From CAZQDP01 sp964592375 (GTDB taxonomy: Bacteria; Bacillota; Clostridia; RUG12999), in NCBI GenBank assembly GCA_964592375.1, contig CAZQDP010000034.1:1-24362 (forward strand): 24,362 nt of DNA, written 5' to 3'. Positions 23,869 to 24,362 of this stretch are shown here, in pieces. The notes beneath the pieces were generated by a model. That model had not been told where the DNA came from and did no database searches. It worked only from the letters and a program-made list of their open reading frames with translations. Both the position numbers and the translations under genes were made by a program. Position 1 is the stretch's first letter, and each line of letters opens with the position of its first letter.

Positions 23869-24312
23869 CTAAAACCTTCTCCCACCCTCCTCGCTGGCAA
23901 CTCCCGTAATAAATCCATCCAATGCCGGATCTAATAAATCCGCAGCAATCACCTTGCCGCGATATGTAAATACATGGCCGGCAATTTCCTTGCCTACGGG
24001 ATGATTGGTAATGACGCAGCGATAGCGCTTTATCTTTTTGCCCATGTATGGCGAAATATCAAATCCTGACTTTTTCTGTATTTCGTTGTAGTCGTGATAA
24101 ATTACATCCATTTTTGGCGGAAATGTGATACAATCAATTTCGCAACGGGAAATATCAGCTTCCCAGCCATAACTTGCAAAAAACTCCTTCACATCACGAA
24201 CACTTCCAATTTGGTAGCCTATCTCTTCACCGAGGAGAAGAAATGACGAGGTGAGGATGGATAACAGCAGCAAAAGGCCGATGGCAATCTTGCCCCCCTG
24301 ATTGATGTTCAT
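23869..24312 (-). CDS. Membrane-anchored DUF4830-like protein
   Basis: The 147-aa protein has an N-terminal membrane anchor or uncleaved signal (about 8-27, KIAIGLLLLLSILTSSFLLL) and an outward domain. Its segments FFASYGWEADI, ITFPPKMDVIYHDYNEIQKK, SGFDISPYMGKKIKRY and GKVIAADLLDPALDGF match the pattern I know as DUF4830 of Clostridia (FLxxYGWEV, IPxxFDxVYxxYNxIQKxQGFDLxxYxGKxVxRY). Function is unknown. AAGGAGG lies 9 nt before ATG 24312. It is transcribed towards the lysine operon, and no terminator is visible in the 50 bp between its stop and the operon promoter. Two cysteines (CEIDC) lie close together. Assigned to the family from memory of the motif. Confidence 0.75.
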   Translation of the reverse strand: MNINQGGKIAIGLLLLLSILTSSFLLLGEEIGYQIGSVRDVKEFFASYGWEADISRCEIDCITFPPKMDVIYHDYNEIQKKSGFDISPYMGKKIKRYRCVITNHPVGKEIAGHVFTYRGKVIAADLLDPALDGFITGVASEEGGRRF

Positions 24313-24362
24313 AACCAGACCCTCCTTTTTTCAGTTCCAACTGTAAACGCCTTCTATGGATA

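Overview
The window looks like chromosome of a spore-forming, anaerobic Firmicute of the class Clostridia. Three things suggest this: a biotin-dependent Na+-translocating decarboxylase operon, spmB, and a lysine-riboswitch-controlled asd-dapA-dapB operon, all with strong AGGAGG-type ribosome binding sites and TTGACA/TATAAT promoters. Every gene I accept lies on the minus strand, so transcription runs from high to low coordinates. The species cannot be named from sequence alone; a propionate-forming or amino-acid-fermenting Clostridium/Lachnospiraceae relative would fit.

Region 1 (about 1-8800) is clearly more AT-rich than the rest and looks like an acquired island. It holds a type I restriction-modification cluster in the order M-S fusion methylase (6723-4900), hsdM (4907-2394), hsdS (2397-1134, frameshifted) and hsdR (1134-1, stopped after about 377 residues). 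The genes overlap or abut, and a consensus promoter with a 9-bp inverted repeat over its -35 box lies upstream. Before this cluster come a small protein resembling transposon-encoded TnpV and a 414-aa protein with an N-terminal helix-turn-helix. The truncated R and broken S suggest that restriction is lost or switched off while the methylases are kept.

Region 2 (8812-14120) is housekeeping. It contains rlmD (TTG start) behind a radical SAM gene under a perfect sigma-A promoter, then pnp and rpsO with their terminators and promoter. Between rpsO and pnp lies a 72-nt long imperfect hairpin, reminiscent of the RNase III-processed pnp leader known in enterobacteria.

Region 3 (14174-19310) is a five-gene operon: mmdA, oadG-like, biotin carrier, oadB, and a carboxyltransferase of the OadA/PycB/5S family. 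It carries two different carboxyltransferases with one biotin carrier and one Na+ pump. It could couple decarboxylation of methylmalonyl-CoA and/or oxaloacetate to Na+ export, or act as a transcarboxylase.

Region 4 (19394-24312) holds an orphan spmB and a lysine-biosynthesis operon (asd-dapA-dapB-ACT regulator). The operon starts at a sigma-A promoter, passes through a complete lysine riboswitch with a terminator/antiterminator, and ends at a rho-independent terminator. A 162-bp MITE-like element with terminal inverted repeats and a TTTA target duplication sits exactly at the asd stop codon. The window ends with a membrane-anchored DUF4830-like protein.

The best candidates for something under-described are the two-methylase type I locus with its unusual DPPLG motif, the pnp leader hairpin, the MITE-like element at the asd stop, and the stand-alone aspartokinase-type ACT protein. 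I found no CRISPR array, no tRNA or rRNA gene, and no clearly new multi-gene system.
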